A stretch of 64,000 nt of DNA, from positions 1-64,000 of the forward strand of contig JBNKVM010000066.1 of NCBI GenBank assembly GCA_050299175.1, written 5' to 3'. Made by a program: the position numbers and the translations under genes. Positions within the stretch are counted from its first letter, which is position 1. Each line of letters opens with the position of its first letter. This document shows positions 19,187 to 28,150 of this stretch, in pieces. The DNA is from JAPHTQ01 sp050299175 (lineage in GTDB: Bacteria > Pseudomonadota > Gammaproteobacteria > Thiohalomonadales > Thiohalomonadaceae). Below the pieces are notes generated by a model that was not told where the DNA came from, searched no databases, and saw only the letters and a program-made list of their open reading frames with translations.

Positions 19187-19792
19187 ATGAGTTTTGAGCA
19201 GATTATCTTTTATCTCTTTTCCGCCGTCCTGGTAGGTTCGGCGGCCGGTGTGATCACCGTGCGCAACCCGATTCATGCGGCGCTTCTACTGGTGCTCTGC
19301 TTTATCGCCAGTTCTGCGCTGTGGTTGCTGCTGCAGGCGGAGTTCCTCGCCATCGCCCTGGTGCTGGTCTATGTCGGTGCGGTAATGGTGCTGTTCCTCT
19401 TCGTGGTCATGATGCTCGATATCAATATCGCCGTGCTACGTGAAGGTTTCGCCCGTTTCCTGCCGGTGGGTCTGGCAGTGGCTATCGCGGTCATTGGTGC
19501 AATGGGTTATGTGGTTACCCACAACAGCTTTGGTAGTGCCAGCATGGCGCAACCGGAAAATCTGGCTGGTGATGCAAGTAATACGCTGATGCTCGGCCAG
19601 CAACTCTATACCGTATACGTCTATCCCTTCGAGCTTGCCGCAGTGATTCTGCTGGTGGCCATCGTTGCGGCAATTACTCTGACCCTGCGTCGTCGCGCAG
19701 GCTCCCGTTACCAGAACATCGACAAGCAGGTAAATGTGCGTCGCGATGATCGGATTCGCATGGTGTCGATGAAGGCGGAGGAGCGCAAGTAA
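19187..19792 (+). CDS. nuoJ: NADH-quinone oxidoreductase subunit J
   Basis: 201 residues with five TM helices. The third carries the conserved LVYVGAVMVLFLFVVMML stretch that includes the pi-bulge region. The C-terminal tail is basic and cytoplasmic. Its stop (TAA at 19790-19792) overlaps the ATG of a 14-codon ORF, which in turn overlaps nuoK. Confidence 0.96.
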   Translation: MSFEQIIFYLFSAVLVGSAAGVITVRNPIHAALLLVLCFIASSALWLLLQAEFLAIALVLVYVGAVMVLFLFVVMMLDINIAVLREGFARFLPVGLAVAIAVIGAMGYVVTHNSFGSASMAQPENLAGDASNTLMLGQQLYTVYVYPFELAAVILLVAIVAAITLTLRRRAGSRYQNIDKQVNVRRDDRIRMVSMKAEERK

Positions 19793-19836
19793 TGTTGCAG
19801 CTGAAAAGTACATGTAAAAAAGAGGTCCAGGCATGA
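19792..19836 (+). CDS. Putative 14-residue coupling ORF between nuoJ and nuoK
   Basis: TAATG joins the nuoJ stop to this ATG, with GGCGGAGGAGCG upstream. It encodes MLQLKSTCKKEVQA, and its TGA overlaps the nuoK start as ATGA. It is bracketed by stop-start overlaps on both sides, which suggests translational re-initiation. No homology recognised. Confidence 0.4.
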   Translation: MLQLKSTCKKEVQA

Positions 19837-20138
19837 TCGCGTTGTCCGATTACCTGATTGTTGGCGCGGTGTTGTTCGGCCTGAGCATGGCCGGCGTTTT
19901 CATTAACCGCAAAAACGTCATCATCCTGCTGATGTGCATCGAGCTGATGCTGCTGGCGGTGAACATTAACTTTATCGCCTTCTCACATTATCTGGGCGAT
20001 GCCGCCGGACAGGTGTTCGTCTTCTTCATTCTTACGGTAGCAGCGGCGGAAGCGGCCATTGGTCTGGCCATTCTGGTAGTGCTGTTCCGTAATCGCCGCA
20101 GCATCAATGTTGCCGAACTGGATACGTTGAAGGGGTAA
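19833..20138 (+). CDS. nuoK: NADH-quinone oxidoreductase subunit K
   Basis: 101 residues, three TM helices. Homologous to MrpC antiporter subunits. The two membrane glutamates used in proton transfer appear in CIELMLLAVNINF (near residue 36) and VAAAEAAIGLAILV (near 72). AGAGGTCC precedes the ATG. Confidence 0.97.
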   Translation: MIALSDYLIVGAVLFGLSMAGVFINRKNVIILLMCIELMLLAVNINFIAFSHYLGDAAGQVFVFFILTVAAAEAAIGLAILVVLFRNRRSINVAELDTLKG

Positions 20139-20142
20139 GGCC

Positions 20143-22191
20143 GTGCTCGATAATATGCATAACGTATTACTCTTTATCGTCCTTGCGCCGCTGCTCGGAT
20201 CGATCATCGCGGGTCTGTTCGGTGGCAGCATCGGTCGTGTCGGCGCGCATAGCGTGACTATCCTCGGTGTGGCGATTGCCTGTGTGCTTTCCATGTTTGT
20301 GTTCAAGCACATCGCCATCGATGACGGTGAGGCGATCAACCATACTGTTTACACTTGGCTGGTTTCCGAAGGCATCAAGTTTGAAGTCGGTTTCATGATC
20401 GACAAACTGACCGCGATGATGATGGTGGTAGTGACCTTCGTCTCGCTGATGGTGCACATCTACACCATCGGCTACATGGCCCACGATGAAGATAACTGGC
20501 CTGCAGGCAGTGGCGCTGGCAAAAACAGCTATCAGCGTTTCTTCAGCTACATCTCGCTGTTTACCTTCTCCATGCTGATGCTGGTTATGGCCAACAACTT
20601 CATGCAGCTGTTCTTCGGCTGGGAAGCGGTGGGTCTGGTCTCCTACCTGCTGATCGGTTTCTGGTCGGTACGTGAGACAGCGGTCTACGCCAATCTCGAG
20701 GCGTTCCTGGTTAACCGTGTCGGTGACTTCGGTTTCGTCCTCGGTATCGCTGCGGTACTGATGGAGTTCAACTCACTCTCCTACAGCGACGTGTTTAACA
20801 CCGTGGCGCTGCATAAAGATGTCACCATCTCTATTTTCCCGGGTACCGAATGGAGCCTGATGACGGTCACCGCGATCCTGCTGTTCATCGGTGCCATGGG
20901 TAAATCGGCTCAGGTACCGCTGCACGTGTGGCTGCCCGACTCGATGGAAGGTCCGACCCCGATCTCCGCCTTGATCCACGCTGCAACCATGGTTACCGCC
21001 GGTATCTTTATGGTGGCGCGTATGTCACCAATCTACGAACTCTCCGAGACTGCGCTCTCCGTAGTGCTGGTTATCGGTGCGATCACCGCGCTGTTCATGG
21101 GCTTCCTTGGTCTGGTGCAGAACGACATCAAACGCGTGGTCGCTTACTCCACGCTGTCGCAGCTCGGTTACATGACTGTGGCCCTCGGTGCCTCTGCTTA
21201 CGCCGCTGGTGTATTCCACCTGATGACCCACGCCTTCTTCAAGGCGCTGCTGTTCCTCGGCGCCGGTTCGGTAATTATCGCCATGCATCACGATCAGGAC
21301 ATGCGCAATATGGGTGGCCTGCGTAAGTACATGCCGATCACCTGGCTGACTTCTTTGATTGGTTCACTGGCCCTGATCGGTGCGCCCGGTTTCTCCGGCT
21401 TCTTCTCCAAGGATTCGATCATCGAGGCGGTGCACAACTCCAGTATCGCTGGTTCCGGTTTTGCCTATTTCGCGGTACTGAGCGGCGTCTTTATCACCGC
21501 ACTCTACAGCTTCCGTATGTACTTCCTGGTGTTCCACGGTGAGGAGCGCTTTGGTAAGGCGCATGGTCACGGCCATGACGATCACGATGAGCATCATCAC
21601 GGTCTGAAACCGGGTGAGAAGCCGCACGAAACTCCGTGGGTAGTCTGGCTGCCGCTAGTCGCATTGGCCATCCCGTCAGTCTTCATAGGTGGTTACTACG
21701 TCGGCGATATGGTCTTTGGCGACTTCTTCGGCAGTGCGATCTTCGTCACTCACGAACACCGTCCGTTCGAAGAGGGTGAGTTCCACGGCGCCTTTGCCAT
21801 GATGCTGCACGGCCTGATGCAACCGCCGTTCTGGTTGGCGACCTTCGGTGTGCTCACCGCCTGGTTCCTCTACATGAAGCGTACCGACCTGCCGGGCAAG
21901 ATTGTGCAGCTGCCGGTGATTAAGCAGATCCACGGCATTCTGTTGAACAAATACGGTTTCGACGATTTCAACGAAATCGTCTTTGGTGGCGGCAGCCGCG
22001 GTATCGGTAGCGGTCTGTGGAAGGTTGGCGATGTTTCACTCATCGACGGCCTGATGGTTAACGGTTCCGCTCGCGTGGTGGGAATGGTGGCGGCAGCGAC
22101 TCGTCACCTTCAGACCGGTTACCTCTATCACTACGCCTTCGCCATGATTCTTGGCCTGCTGGCTATGTTTGGCCTGTTTGTGGTCATTTAA
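20143..22191 (+). CDS. nuoL: NADH-quinone oxidoreductase subunit L
   Basis: 682 residues, about 16 TM helices. It is the distal antiporter-like proton pump with the long lateral helix. Signature segments: FFGWEAVGLVSYLLIGFW near residue 155, GAMGKSAQVPLHVWLPDSMEGPTP near 250, and LIHAATMVTAG. A histidine-rich loop, HGHGHDDHDEHHHG near residue 475, is common in gammaproteobacterial NuoL. GTG 20143 is chosen because AAGGGG lies eight bases upstream; the ATG at 20155 is an alternative. Confidence 0.96.
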   Translation: MLDNMHNVLLFIVLAPLLGSIIAGLFGGSIGRVGAHSVTILGVAIACVLSMFVFKHIAIDDGEAINHTVYTWLVSEGIKFEVGFMIDKLTAMMMVVVTFVSLMVHIYTIGYMAHDEDNWPAGSGAGKNSYQRFFSYISLFTFSMLMLVMANNFMQLFFGWEAVGLVSYLLIGFWSVRETAVYANLEAFLVNRVGDFGFVLGIAAVLMEFNSLSYSDVFNTVALHKDVTISIFPGTEWSLMTVTAILLFIGAMGKSAQVPLHVWLPDSMEGPTPISALIHAATMVTAGIFMVARMSPIYELSETALSVVLVIGAITALFMGFLGLVQNDIKRVVAYSTLSQLGYMTVALGASAYAAGVFHLMTHAFFKALLFLGAGSVIIAMHHDQDMRNMGGLRKYMPITWLTSLIGSLALIGAPGFSGFFSKDSIIEAVHNSSIAGSGFAYFAVLSGVFITALYSFRMYFLVFHGEERFGKAHGHGHDDHDEHHHGLKPGEKPHETPWVVWLPLVALAIPSVFIGGYYVGDMVFGDFFGSAIFVTHEHRPFEEGEFHGAFAMMLHGLMQPPFWLATFGVLTAWFLYMKRTDLPGKIVQLPVIKQIHGILLNKYGFDDFNEIVFGGGSRGIGSGLWKVGDVSLIDGLMVNGSARVVGMVAAATRHLQTGYLYHYAFAMILGLLAMFGLFVVI

Positions 22192-22195
22192 GACT

Positions 22196-22279
22196 AGAAG
22201 CAGTCTCAAAATTGCTGTGCTTGCTGATACGGTGTTAAAAATGGACTCAGCTACGCTCGCTACTTTTGAGACCACTTCT
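22196..22279. repeat. Dispersed intergenic palindrome, copy 2 (short form) inside the nuo operon
   Basis: The arms AGAAGCAGTCTCAAAA and TTTTGAGACCACTTCT enclose CTGATACGGTGTTAAAAA and TGGACTC, both shared with copy 1. The central ATGCTCATTTACT part seen in other copies is missing, so this looks like an internally deleted form. It starts four bases after the nuoL stop and separates nuoL from nuoM in an otherwise tightly packed operon. Confidence 0.75.
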
Positions 22280-22307
22280 GAAGAAAAACTAAATAAGGGT
22301 AGGGTGC

Positions 22308-23846
22308 ATGTTTGCTGATTTGCCACTGCTGAGTCTGGTCATCTGGACGCCGATTATCGGCGGCCTGCTGGTCATGTTGGTTGGAAGCGGCCGTACCGGG
22401 CTTGAAGCCAAGGTACTGTCATTGCTGGTTTCCATAGTGACCTTTGCCATCTCCATTCCGCTCTACACCAGTTTCGATACTGCAACCTACCAGATGCAGT
22501 TCACTGAACTTGCGCCATGGATCGAAAGCTTCGGTATTAACTATTCACTCGGTGTCGACGGTATCTCCATGCCGCTGATCCTGCTGACCACCTTCATGAC
22601 CGTGATCGTGGTGATTGCCGGTTGGGAAGTGATCAAGAGCAAACCTGCCCAGTACATGGCCGCCTTCCTGATTATGGAAGGTCTGATGATCGGTGTCTTC
22701 GCCGCACTCGACGCCATGCTGTTCTATGTTTTCTGGGAAGCGATGCTGGTGCCGATGTTTATCGTCATCGGTATCTGGGGTGGTGATAACCGCGTCTACG
22801 CGACGATCAAGTTCTTCCTCTATACCTTCTTCGGTTCGGTGTTCATGCTGATCGCGCTGCTGTGGCTCTACTTCCACACCGACAGCTTCTCCATCCTCGA
22901 TTACCACACCGCGAAGATCGGTGCCACGGCACAGATCTGGATCTTCCTCGCCTTCCTCATTGCCTTTGCGGTGAAGGTGCCGATGTGGCCGGTACATACC
23001 TGGTTGCCGGACGCCCACGTTCAGGCGCCTACCGGTGGCTCGGTGATCCTGGCGGCGATCATGCTGAAGCTGGGCGCATACGGTTTCCTCCGCTTCTCCC
23101 TGCCCATCGTGCCCGATGCCAGCCATACTCTGGACTGGTTGATGATCCTGCTGTCGCTGATCGCAGTGGTCTACATCGGTTTCGTTGCGCTGGTGCAGCA
23201 GGACATGAAAAAGCTCATCGCCTATTCATCCATTTCGCACATGGGTTTCGTGACCCTCGGCTTCTTCATCGCCTGGCGTATCGCCGAGTCACATGACGGC
23301 AGCTTTGCCGGTGCCGCGATGGGTATGGAAGGCGGCATGGTGCAGATGATCTCCCACGGTTTCGTCTCCGGCGCGATGTTCCTTTGCGTTGGTGTGATGT
23401 ACGACCGCCTGCACTCACGTCAGATCAACGACTACGGCGGTGTAGTCCACACCATGCCGAAGTTCGCCGGTTTTATGGTGCTGTTTGCCATGGCCAACGC
23501 GGGCCTGCCGGGTACCGCCGGATTCGTCGGCGAGTTCATGGTTATCCTGAGTGCCTTTAAGGCCAACTTCTGGCTCGCCTTTATTGCTGCGACCACTTTG
23601 ATCCTCGGCGCTGCCTACACCCTGTGGATGGTGAAGCGCGTAGTCTACGGTGAAGTCGGCAGCGAGAAGGTTGCCGCGCTGAAAGATATCAATTCCCGTG
23701 AATTCCTGTTCCTCGGCATTCTCGCCGTGATGGTGTTGGTGGTAGGTCTCTATCCCGCCCCGCTGCTCGAGGTGATGGAGGCAACGGTACAGCATTTACT
23801 GGCCCATATCGGGGTTTCCAAACTGCCGATCAGCGGCGCCATTTAA
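22308..23846 (+). CDS. nuoM: NADH-quinone oxidoreductase subunit M
   Basis: 512 residues, about 14 TM helices, an antiporter-like proton-pumping subunit. Typical motifs: FWEAMLVPMFIVIGIWGG with the pump glutamate near residue 144, AFAVKVPMWPVHTWLPDAH near 230 with the key lysine, and AYSSISHMGFVTLG near 305. TAAGGGTAGGG precedes the ATG. Copy 2 of the palindromic repeat lies immediately upstream. Confidence 0.97.
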   Translation: MFADLPLLSLVIWTPIIGGLLVMLVGSGRTGLEAKVLSLLVSIVTFAISIPLYTSFDTATYQMQFTELAPWIESFGINYSLGVDGISMPLILLTTFMTVIVVIAGWEVIKSKPAQYMAAFLIMEGLMIGVFAALDAMLFYVFWEAMLVPMFIVIGIWGGDNRVYATIKFFLYTFFGSVFMLIALLWLYFHTDSFSILDYHTAKIGATAQIWIFLAFLIAFAVKVPMWPVHTWLPDAHVQAPTGGSVILAAIMLKLGAYGFLRFSLPIVPDASHTLDWLMILLSLIAVVYIGFVALVQQDMKKLIAYSSISHMGFVTLGFFIAWRIAESHDGSFAGAAMGMEGGMVQMISHGFVSGAMFLCVGVMYDRLHSRQINDYGGVVHTMPKFAGFMVLFAMANAGLPGTAGFVGEFMVILSAFKANFWLAFIAATTLILGAAYTLWMVKRVVYGEVGSEKVAALKDINSREFLFLGILAVMVLVVGLYPAPLLEVMEATVQHLLAHIGVSKLPISGAI

Positions 23847-23861
23847 CGGAGTTTCGCAAGA

Positions 23862-25301
23862 ATGTATTTCGACATGCCCAACTTCCTGCCTGCAATGCCC
23901 GAGATGTTCGTCCTCGGCTTGGCCTCGCTGATCATGATTCTCGATCTCTATCTGAGCGAGAAGAACCGAGTCGTGACCTACCTGCTGAGTCAGGCCACCT
24001 TGGTGATCGCCTTTATCATCAGTTTCTCGCTTTACAGCGCCACCCGTGAGCTGACCTTCAGCGATACCTTCGTCCTCGACCCGATGGCCGGAGTACTGAA
24101 GATGAGCGTTTACGTTGCCGCCTTCATGGTCTTCCTCTACTGCAACAGCTACCTGCGCGACCGTGGCATGTACCGCGGCGAGTTCTTTGTTCTGGCGCTG
24201 TTCGGTGTGCTCGGCATGATGGTGATGATCTCGGCGCATAGCCTGCTGACCATCTACCTCGGTCTGGAGCTGATGTCCCTGACCCTCTACGCCATGGTGG
24301 CAATGCAGCGTGACAACCGCATCGCTTCTGAGGCAGCGATGAAGTATTTCGTTCTCGGCGCGATGGCCTCGGCGATGCTGCTCTACGGGATGTCGATGCT
24401 CTACGGTGTCACCGGCACCCTGGATCTGGCCGACATGAGCCGTGCTGTCGCCAGTGACGGCAACAATCAAACTCTGCTGGTCTTCGGCCTGGTGTTCCTG
24501 CTGGTCGGCGTGGCCTTCAAGCTCGGGGCAGTGCCGTTCCATATGTGGGTGCCCGATGTCTATCACGGTGCGCCGACCGTGGTGACCCAGTATCTGAGTA
24601 CTGCACCGAAGCTGGCTGCCTTTGCCATGCTGATGCGCCTGATGGTCGATGGCCTTTCCGGTCTGCAGGGGCAGTGGCAGGACATCCTGATCCTGCTGGC
24701 CGCGCTCTCCATCGGTATCGGTAACGTGGTCGCTATCGCCCAGACCAACATCAAACGGATGCTGGCCTATTCCGGTATCTCCCACGCCGGCTTCCTGCTA
24801 CTCGGCGTGATTGCGGGCACCGCCGAAGGTTATGCCGCCGGTATGTTCTACGCCATCGTCTACGTGCTGATGGGCCTGGCCGGTTTCGGTATGGTGATCC
24901 TGATGAGCCGCGCCGGTTTCGAGGCCGACTCGCTGGATGATTACAAGGGCCTCAATCAACGCAACCCCTGGTTTGCCCTGATGATGATGTTCATCATGCT
25001 CTCCATGGCCGGTGTGCCGCCGTTCATCGGCTTCTGGGCCAAGCTGACTGTGCTGCAGGCGGTGATCGAGGCGAACCTGATGTGGCTTGCCATTCTGGCG
25101 GTGGTCTTCTCGGTGATCGGTGCCTTCTTCTACCTGCGCGTGATCAAGCTGATGTATTTCGATGCCCCGCAGGACGAGAGTTCTTTCCGGCCGTTACCCA
25201 ATGTCGCAGCGGTACTCAGTGCCAATGCGGTTGCCATTCTCTGGCTGGGTGTATTCCCTGGTCCGCTCATGGCTATATGCCGCCAGGCGTTAGGTGCCTA
25301 A
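23862..25301 (+). CDS. nuoN: NADH-quinone oxidoreductase subunit N
   Basis: 479 residues, about 13-14 TM helices, the third antiporter-like subunit. Visible: GLELMSLTLYAMVAMQRDN near residue 133, AFKLGAVPFHMWVPDVYHGAP near 215, LAYSGISHAGFLLLG near 300, and MAGVPPFIGFWAKL near 385. Last gene of the nuo operon, followed after 26 bases by a strong terminator. Confidence 0.97.
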   Translation: MYFDMPNFLPAMPEMFVLGLASLIMILDLYLSEKNRVVTYLLSQATLVIAFIISFSLYSATRELTFSDTFVLDPMAGVLKMSVYVAAFMVFLYCNSYLRDRGMYRGEFFVLALFGVLGMMVMISAHSLLTIYLGLELMSLTLYAMVAMQRDNRIASEAAMKYFVLGAMASAMLLYGMSMLYGVTGTLDLADMSRAVASDGNNQTLLVFGLVFLLVGVAFKLGAVPFHMWVPDVYHGAPTVVTQYLSTAPKLAAFAMLMRLMVDGLSGLQGQWQDILILLAALSIGIGNVVAIAQTNIKRMLAYSGISHAGFLLLGVIAGTAEGYAAGMFYAIVYVLMGLAGFGMVILMSRAGFEADSLDDYKGLNQRNPWFALMMMFIMLSMAGVPPFIGFWAKLTVLQAVIEANLMWLAILAVVFSVIGAFFYLRVIKLMYFDAPQDESSFRPLPNVAAVLSANAVAILWLGVFPGPLMAICRQALGA

Positions 25302-25327
25302 GCTCGACTAAATATGGTTTAATGTGG

Positions 25328-25357
25328 CGCCCCGGCCTAACCGGGGCGTTTTCGTTT
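25328..25357 (+). terminator. Rho-independent terminator after nuoN
   Basis: CGCCCCGG, loop CCTAA, CCGGGGCG, then TTTTCGTTT. It ends the nuo operon, with read-through possibly supplying the DUF2818 gene. Confidence 0.9.
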
Positions 25358-25374
25358 CACACTGGAGTTACAGC

Positions 25375-25692
25375 ATGACCGCGGTACAGACCGGCTGGCT
25401 GATCATCGCCATCGCCTTTATTAGCGCCAATCTGCCCTGGCTGAGTGAGCGCATCTTCTTCGTCGCCCGTCCCGCCGACGGCCACAAGCGTGCCTGGTGG
25501 CGCTGGTTGGAGTGGCTGGTGCTCTATTTTGTCGCCGGGGCGATCACCCTGGGGATGGAGAAGAAGCTTAACGGTGAAATCTATTCACAGGACTGGGAGT
25601 TCTACGCGGTGACCCTCTGTCTGTTCCTGGTCTTTGCTTTGCCCGGTTTTATCTATCGCCACGATCTGTTGCACCATCTGCAAAAACGCTAA
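25375..25692 (+). CDS. DUF2818-family small membrane protein
   Basis: 105 residues with three hydrophobic segments (about 5-24, 40-60 and 76-96). It carries the family-like ANLPWLSERIF motif and an internal EWEFYAVTLCLF-type segment. DUF2818 proteins typically sit immediately after nuoN in beta- and gammaproteobacteria, suggesting a role with complex I, but none is proven. ATG 25375 is preceded by GGAG; the frame is open further upstream through the terminator. Its stop codon touches the third palindromic repeat. Confidence 0.8.
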   Translation: MTAVQTGWLIIAIAFISANLPWLSERIFFVARPADGHKRAWWRWLEWLVLYFVAGAITLGMEKKLNGEIYSQDWEFYAVTLCLFLVFALPGFIYRHDLLHHLQKR

Positions 25693-25814
25693 ATAACTGG
25701 CTGTGCGGGCGATCTACGGCGTTGCGCGGTGCTCGCTTCCTCGCCTATCTACTTGATATGTCTCGGTCGCTGCGCGCCTTGCGCCTTGTATCTCACCCCG
25801 CTCGCGCAGCTATT
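25692..25814. repeat. Dispersed intergenic palindrome, copy 3 (divergent)
   Basis: The outer arms AATAACTGGCTGTGCGGGC and CTCGCGCAGCTATT pair imperfectly. Inside, GATCTACGGCGTTGCGCGG faces a GCGCCTTGTATCTC segment, the counterpart of the GATACGGTGTT block in other copies. The centre differs from the ATGCTCATTTACT consensus. It begins at the DUF2818 stop and is followed by CCTTTTTTAT, so it may also terminate transcription. Confidence 0.65.
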
Positions 25815-25838
25815 AAACATCCTTTTTTATTAGTGAGC

Positions 25839-25867
25839 TTGCGCCACCGGGATCGGTTCTGTACTAT
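25839..25867 (+). promoter_or_regulatory. Candidate promoter of initiator tRNA-Met
   Basis: TTGCGC (25839-25844), 17-base spacer, TACTAT (25862-25867), then a GC-rich stretch. The mature tRNA starts 14 bases later, leaving a short 5' leader for RNase P. Confidence 0.6.
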
Positions 25868-25880
25868 ACGCGCCATCGAT

Positions 25881-25957
<77 letters not shown>

Positions 25958-25975
25958 ATTTTGAAGGTTCGCAAG

Positions 25976-26000
25976 AAGCCCCGTTCTCGGGGCTTTTTGT
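25976..26000 (+). terminator. Rho-independent terminator after tRNA-fMet
   Basis: AAGCCCCG, loop TTCT, CGGGGCTT, then TTTG. It separates the tRNA from the rimP promoter. Confidence 0.9.
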
Positions 26001-26012
26001 TAGGTGCAACGG

Positions 26013-26041
26013 GTGACTGGCGCGGTCAAAGGCGCTATAAT
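26013..26041 (+). promoter_or_regulatory. Candidate promoter of the rimP-nusA-infB operon
   Basis: GTGACT, 17 bases, perfect TATAAT at 26036-26041, followed by a GC-rich discriminator CCCGCGCC. That type of discriminator is often linked to ppGpp control in E. coli; here this is inference. Confidence 0.6.
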
Positions 26042-26102
26042 CCCGCGCCAGAAGTGAAGTGTGTGATGGGCCTTGGGCCCATTTTTTGTTTCCGGAGAAA
26101 AG

Positions 26103-26561
26103 ATGGCTCAGGCAAGCGCGCAATTGCAGGCGATCATCGAGCCCGCGGTAACTGCGCTGGGTTTTGAGTTGGTCGGTATCGAGCACCTGTCTCAGGGCAG
26201 GCATTCGCTGTTGCGGATCTATATCGATCACGAAAACGGCATCGACGTCGAGAATTGTGCCGAGGTGAGCCGTCAGGTGAGCGGCGTGCTCGATGTAGAG
26301 GACCCGATTAAGGGTGAATTTACCCTTGAGGTCTCATCTCCCGGACTGGATCGACCGCTGTTCAGCGAAGCGCACTATCAGCGCTATAACGGTTCGATGG
26401 CGGAAATTCGACTGCGTGCCCCGCTGGAAGGGCGACGCAAGTTCAGAGGGCGCCTGCAGGGCGTGTCTGACGGCAAGGTTTTGATTGAAGTGGATGGGGT
26501 GGAGTACGCAGTACCGCTGGACGGGATTGAGAAGGCGAACCTGATTCACGAATGGCAGTGA
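26103..26561 (+). CDS. rimP: Ribosome maturation factor RimP
   Basis: 152 residues. RimP is needed for 30S subunit assembly, aiding S12 and pseudoknot formation. The N-terminal domain has GFELVGIEH, the central motif is DVEDPIKGEFTLEVSSPGLDRPLF (about 62-85), followed by the SH3-like C-terminal domain. ATG 26103 is chosen, preceded by GGAGAAAAG, matching the family length; the frame is open to an earlier ATG at 26073 with no good site. First protein gene of the rimP-nusA-infB-rbfA-truB operon. Confidence 0.96.
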   Translation: MAQASAQLQAIIEPAVTALGFELVGIEHLSQGRHSLLRIYIDHENGIDVENCAEVSRQVSGVLDVEDPIKGEFTLEVSSPGLDRPLFSEAHYQRYNGSMAEIRLRAPLEGRRKFRGRLQGVSDGKVLIEVDGVEYAVPLDGIEKANLIHEWQ

Positions 26562-26631
26562 CCGCCTCGCGGTTACACAACGAGTTGGAACCTACCGGGT
26601 TCCAGGTTTTAGGGCAGTTAGAGGCTGTTTT

Positions 26632-28134
26632 ATGAACAAAGAGATTCTGCTGGTTGTCGATGCAGTTTCCAACGAGAAGGGCGTCGACAAGGAGATCATC
26701 TTCGAGGCGATGGAGATTGCCCTGGCGACCGCAACCAAGAAAAAGCATGGTGGCGAGGTCGACATTCGTGTCGATATCGACCGCGAATCAGGCGATTACG
26801 AAACCTTCCGTCGTTGGGAAGTCATCGACGATAGCGAGACCCAGCAACTGGAGCACCCTGAGCGCCAGATCACCCTGAGTGCTGCGCAGATCGACGAGCC
26901 TGAGATTCAGCCCGGCGACTTCACCGAAGAGCAGATCGAATCGGTGGAGTTTGGCCGTATCGCTGCACAGACTGCCAAGCAGGTTATCGTACAGAAGGTT
27001 CGTGAAGCCGAGCGCGCCCAGGTGGTCGAAGCCTATCAGGATCGCGTTGGTGAGCTGATCAACGGCGTGGTTAAGCGTATCGACCGCGGCAATGTCATTC
27101 TCGACCTGGGTAACAACATCGAGGCACTGGTACCGCGTGAACAGATGATTCCGCGTGAACCTGTACGTCCCGGTGACCGTGTTCGTGGTTACCTCTACGA
27201 CGTGCGTTCAGAGCCCCGTGGCCCGCAGCTGTTCGTCAGCCGCACCAGTCCCGAATTCCTGATTGAGCTGTTTAAGCTGGAAGTCCCCGAAGTGGGCGAC
27301 AGCCTGATCGATATTATGGGTGCCGCCCGTGACCCGGGCCTGCGCGCCAAGATCGCAGTGCGTTCCAACGACCAGCGTATCGACCCGGTTGGTGCCTGTG
27401 TTGGTATGCGTGGCTCCCGCGTGCAGTCGGTGACCAATGAGGTCAACGGTGAGCGCGTCGACATCGTGTTGTGGAACGACAATCCGGCCCAGTTCGTGAT
27501 CAACGCCATGGCGCCTGCCGAGGTGAAATCCATCGTCGTTGACGAAGACTCCGGCAGCATGGATATCGCGGTAGACGAAGAGCAGCTTTCCCAGGCCATC
27601 GGCCGTGGTGGTCAGAACGTGCGTCTGGCCAGCGAACTGACTGGCTGGGAATTGAACGTCATGACCGAAGCCCAGGCCGAGGAGAAGAACGAGTCTGAGC
27701 TGAAGTCGCTGATCACCATGTTCCACGAAAAACTGAACGTGGACGAAGAGGTTGCAAGCATCCTGGTGCAGGAAGGTTTCTCCAGTGTCGAAGAGGTGGC
27801 CTACGTACCGGTAGCCGAGATGCTGGAAATCGAAGAGTTCGACGAAGATATCGTTAACGAACTGCGTGCCCGTGCCAAAGATATTCTGGTTACTGAAGAG
27901 ATCAGTAACGAAGAGCACGGTGGTGCTGAACCTGAACAGAGTCTTCTGGAAATGGAAGGTATGGACCAGGAGCTGGCCGAGGCGCTGGCAAAGACCGGCG
28001 TTACCACCATGGATGATCTGGCCGAACTGGCTGTCGATGACCTGATGGAAATCGACGGTATGGATGAAGAGCGTGCGGCAAAACTGATTATGACCGCGCG
28101 TGCTCCCTGGTTTGCTGATGAGCAGGAAGGTTGA
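26632..28134 (+). CDS. nusA: Transcription termination/antitermination factor NusA
   Basis: 500 residues, full length. It binds RNA polymerase and nascent RNA to modulate pausing, termination and antitermination. Order: N-terminal RNAP-binding domain (1-125), S1 domain with GNVILDLGNNIEALVP (about 135-200), two KH domains including GACVGMRGSRVQSV and AIGRGGQNVRLA (about 200-345), and two acidic AR repeats at the C-terminus as in E. coli (LEIEEFDEDIVNEL and LMEIDGMDEERAAKL regions). Follows rimP. Confidence 0.98.
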   Translation: MNKEILLVVDAVSNEKGVDKEIIFEAMEIALATATKKKHGGEVDIRVDIDRESGDYETFRRWEVIDDSETQQLEHPERQITLSAAQIDEPEIQPGDFTEEQIESVEFGRIAAQTAKQVIVQKVREAERAQVVEAYQDRVGELINGVVKRIDRGNVILDLGNNIEALVPREQMIPREPVRPGDRVRGYLYDVRSEPRGPQLFVSRTSPEFLIELFKLEVPEVGDSLIDIMGAARDPGLRAKIAVRSNDQRIDPVGACVGMRGSRVQSVTNEVNGERVDIVLWNDNPAQFVINAMAPAEVKSIVVDEDSGSMDIAVDEEQLSQAIGRGGQNVRLASELTGWELNVMTEAQAEEKNESELKSLITMFHEKLNVDEEVASILVQEGFSSVEEVAYVPVAEMLEIEEFDEDIVNELRARAKDILVTEEISNEEHGGAEPEQSLLEMEGMDQELAEALAKTGVTTMDDLAELAVDDLMEIDGMDEERAAKLIMTARAPWFADEQEG

Positions 28135-28150
28135 AGGGCAGGAGTATTAA

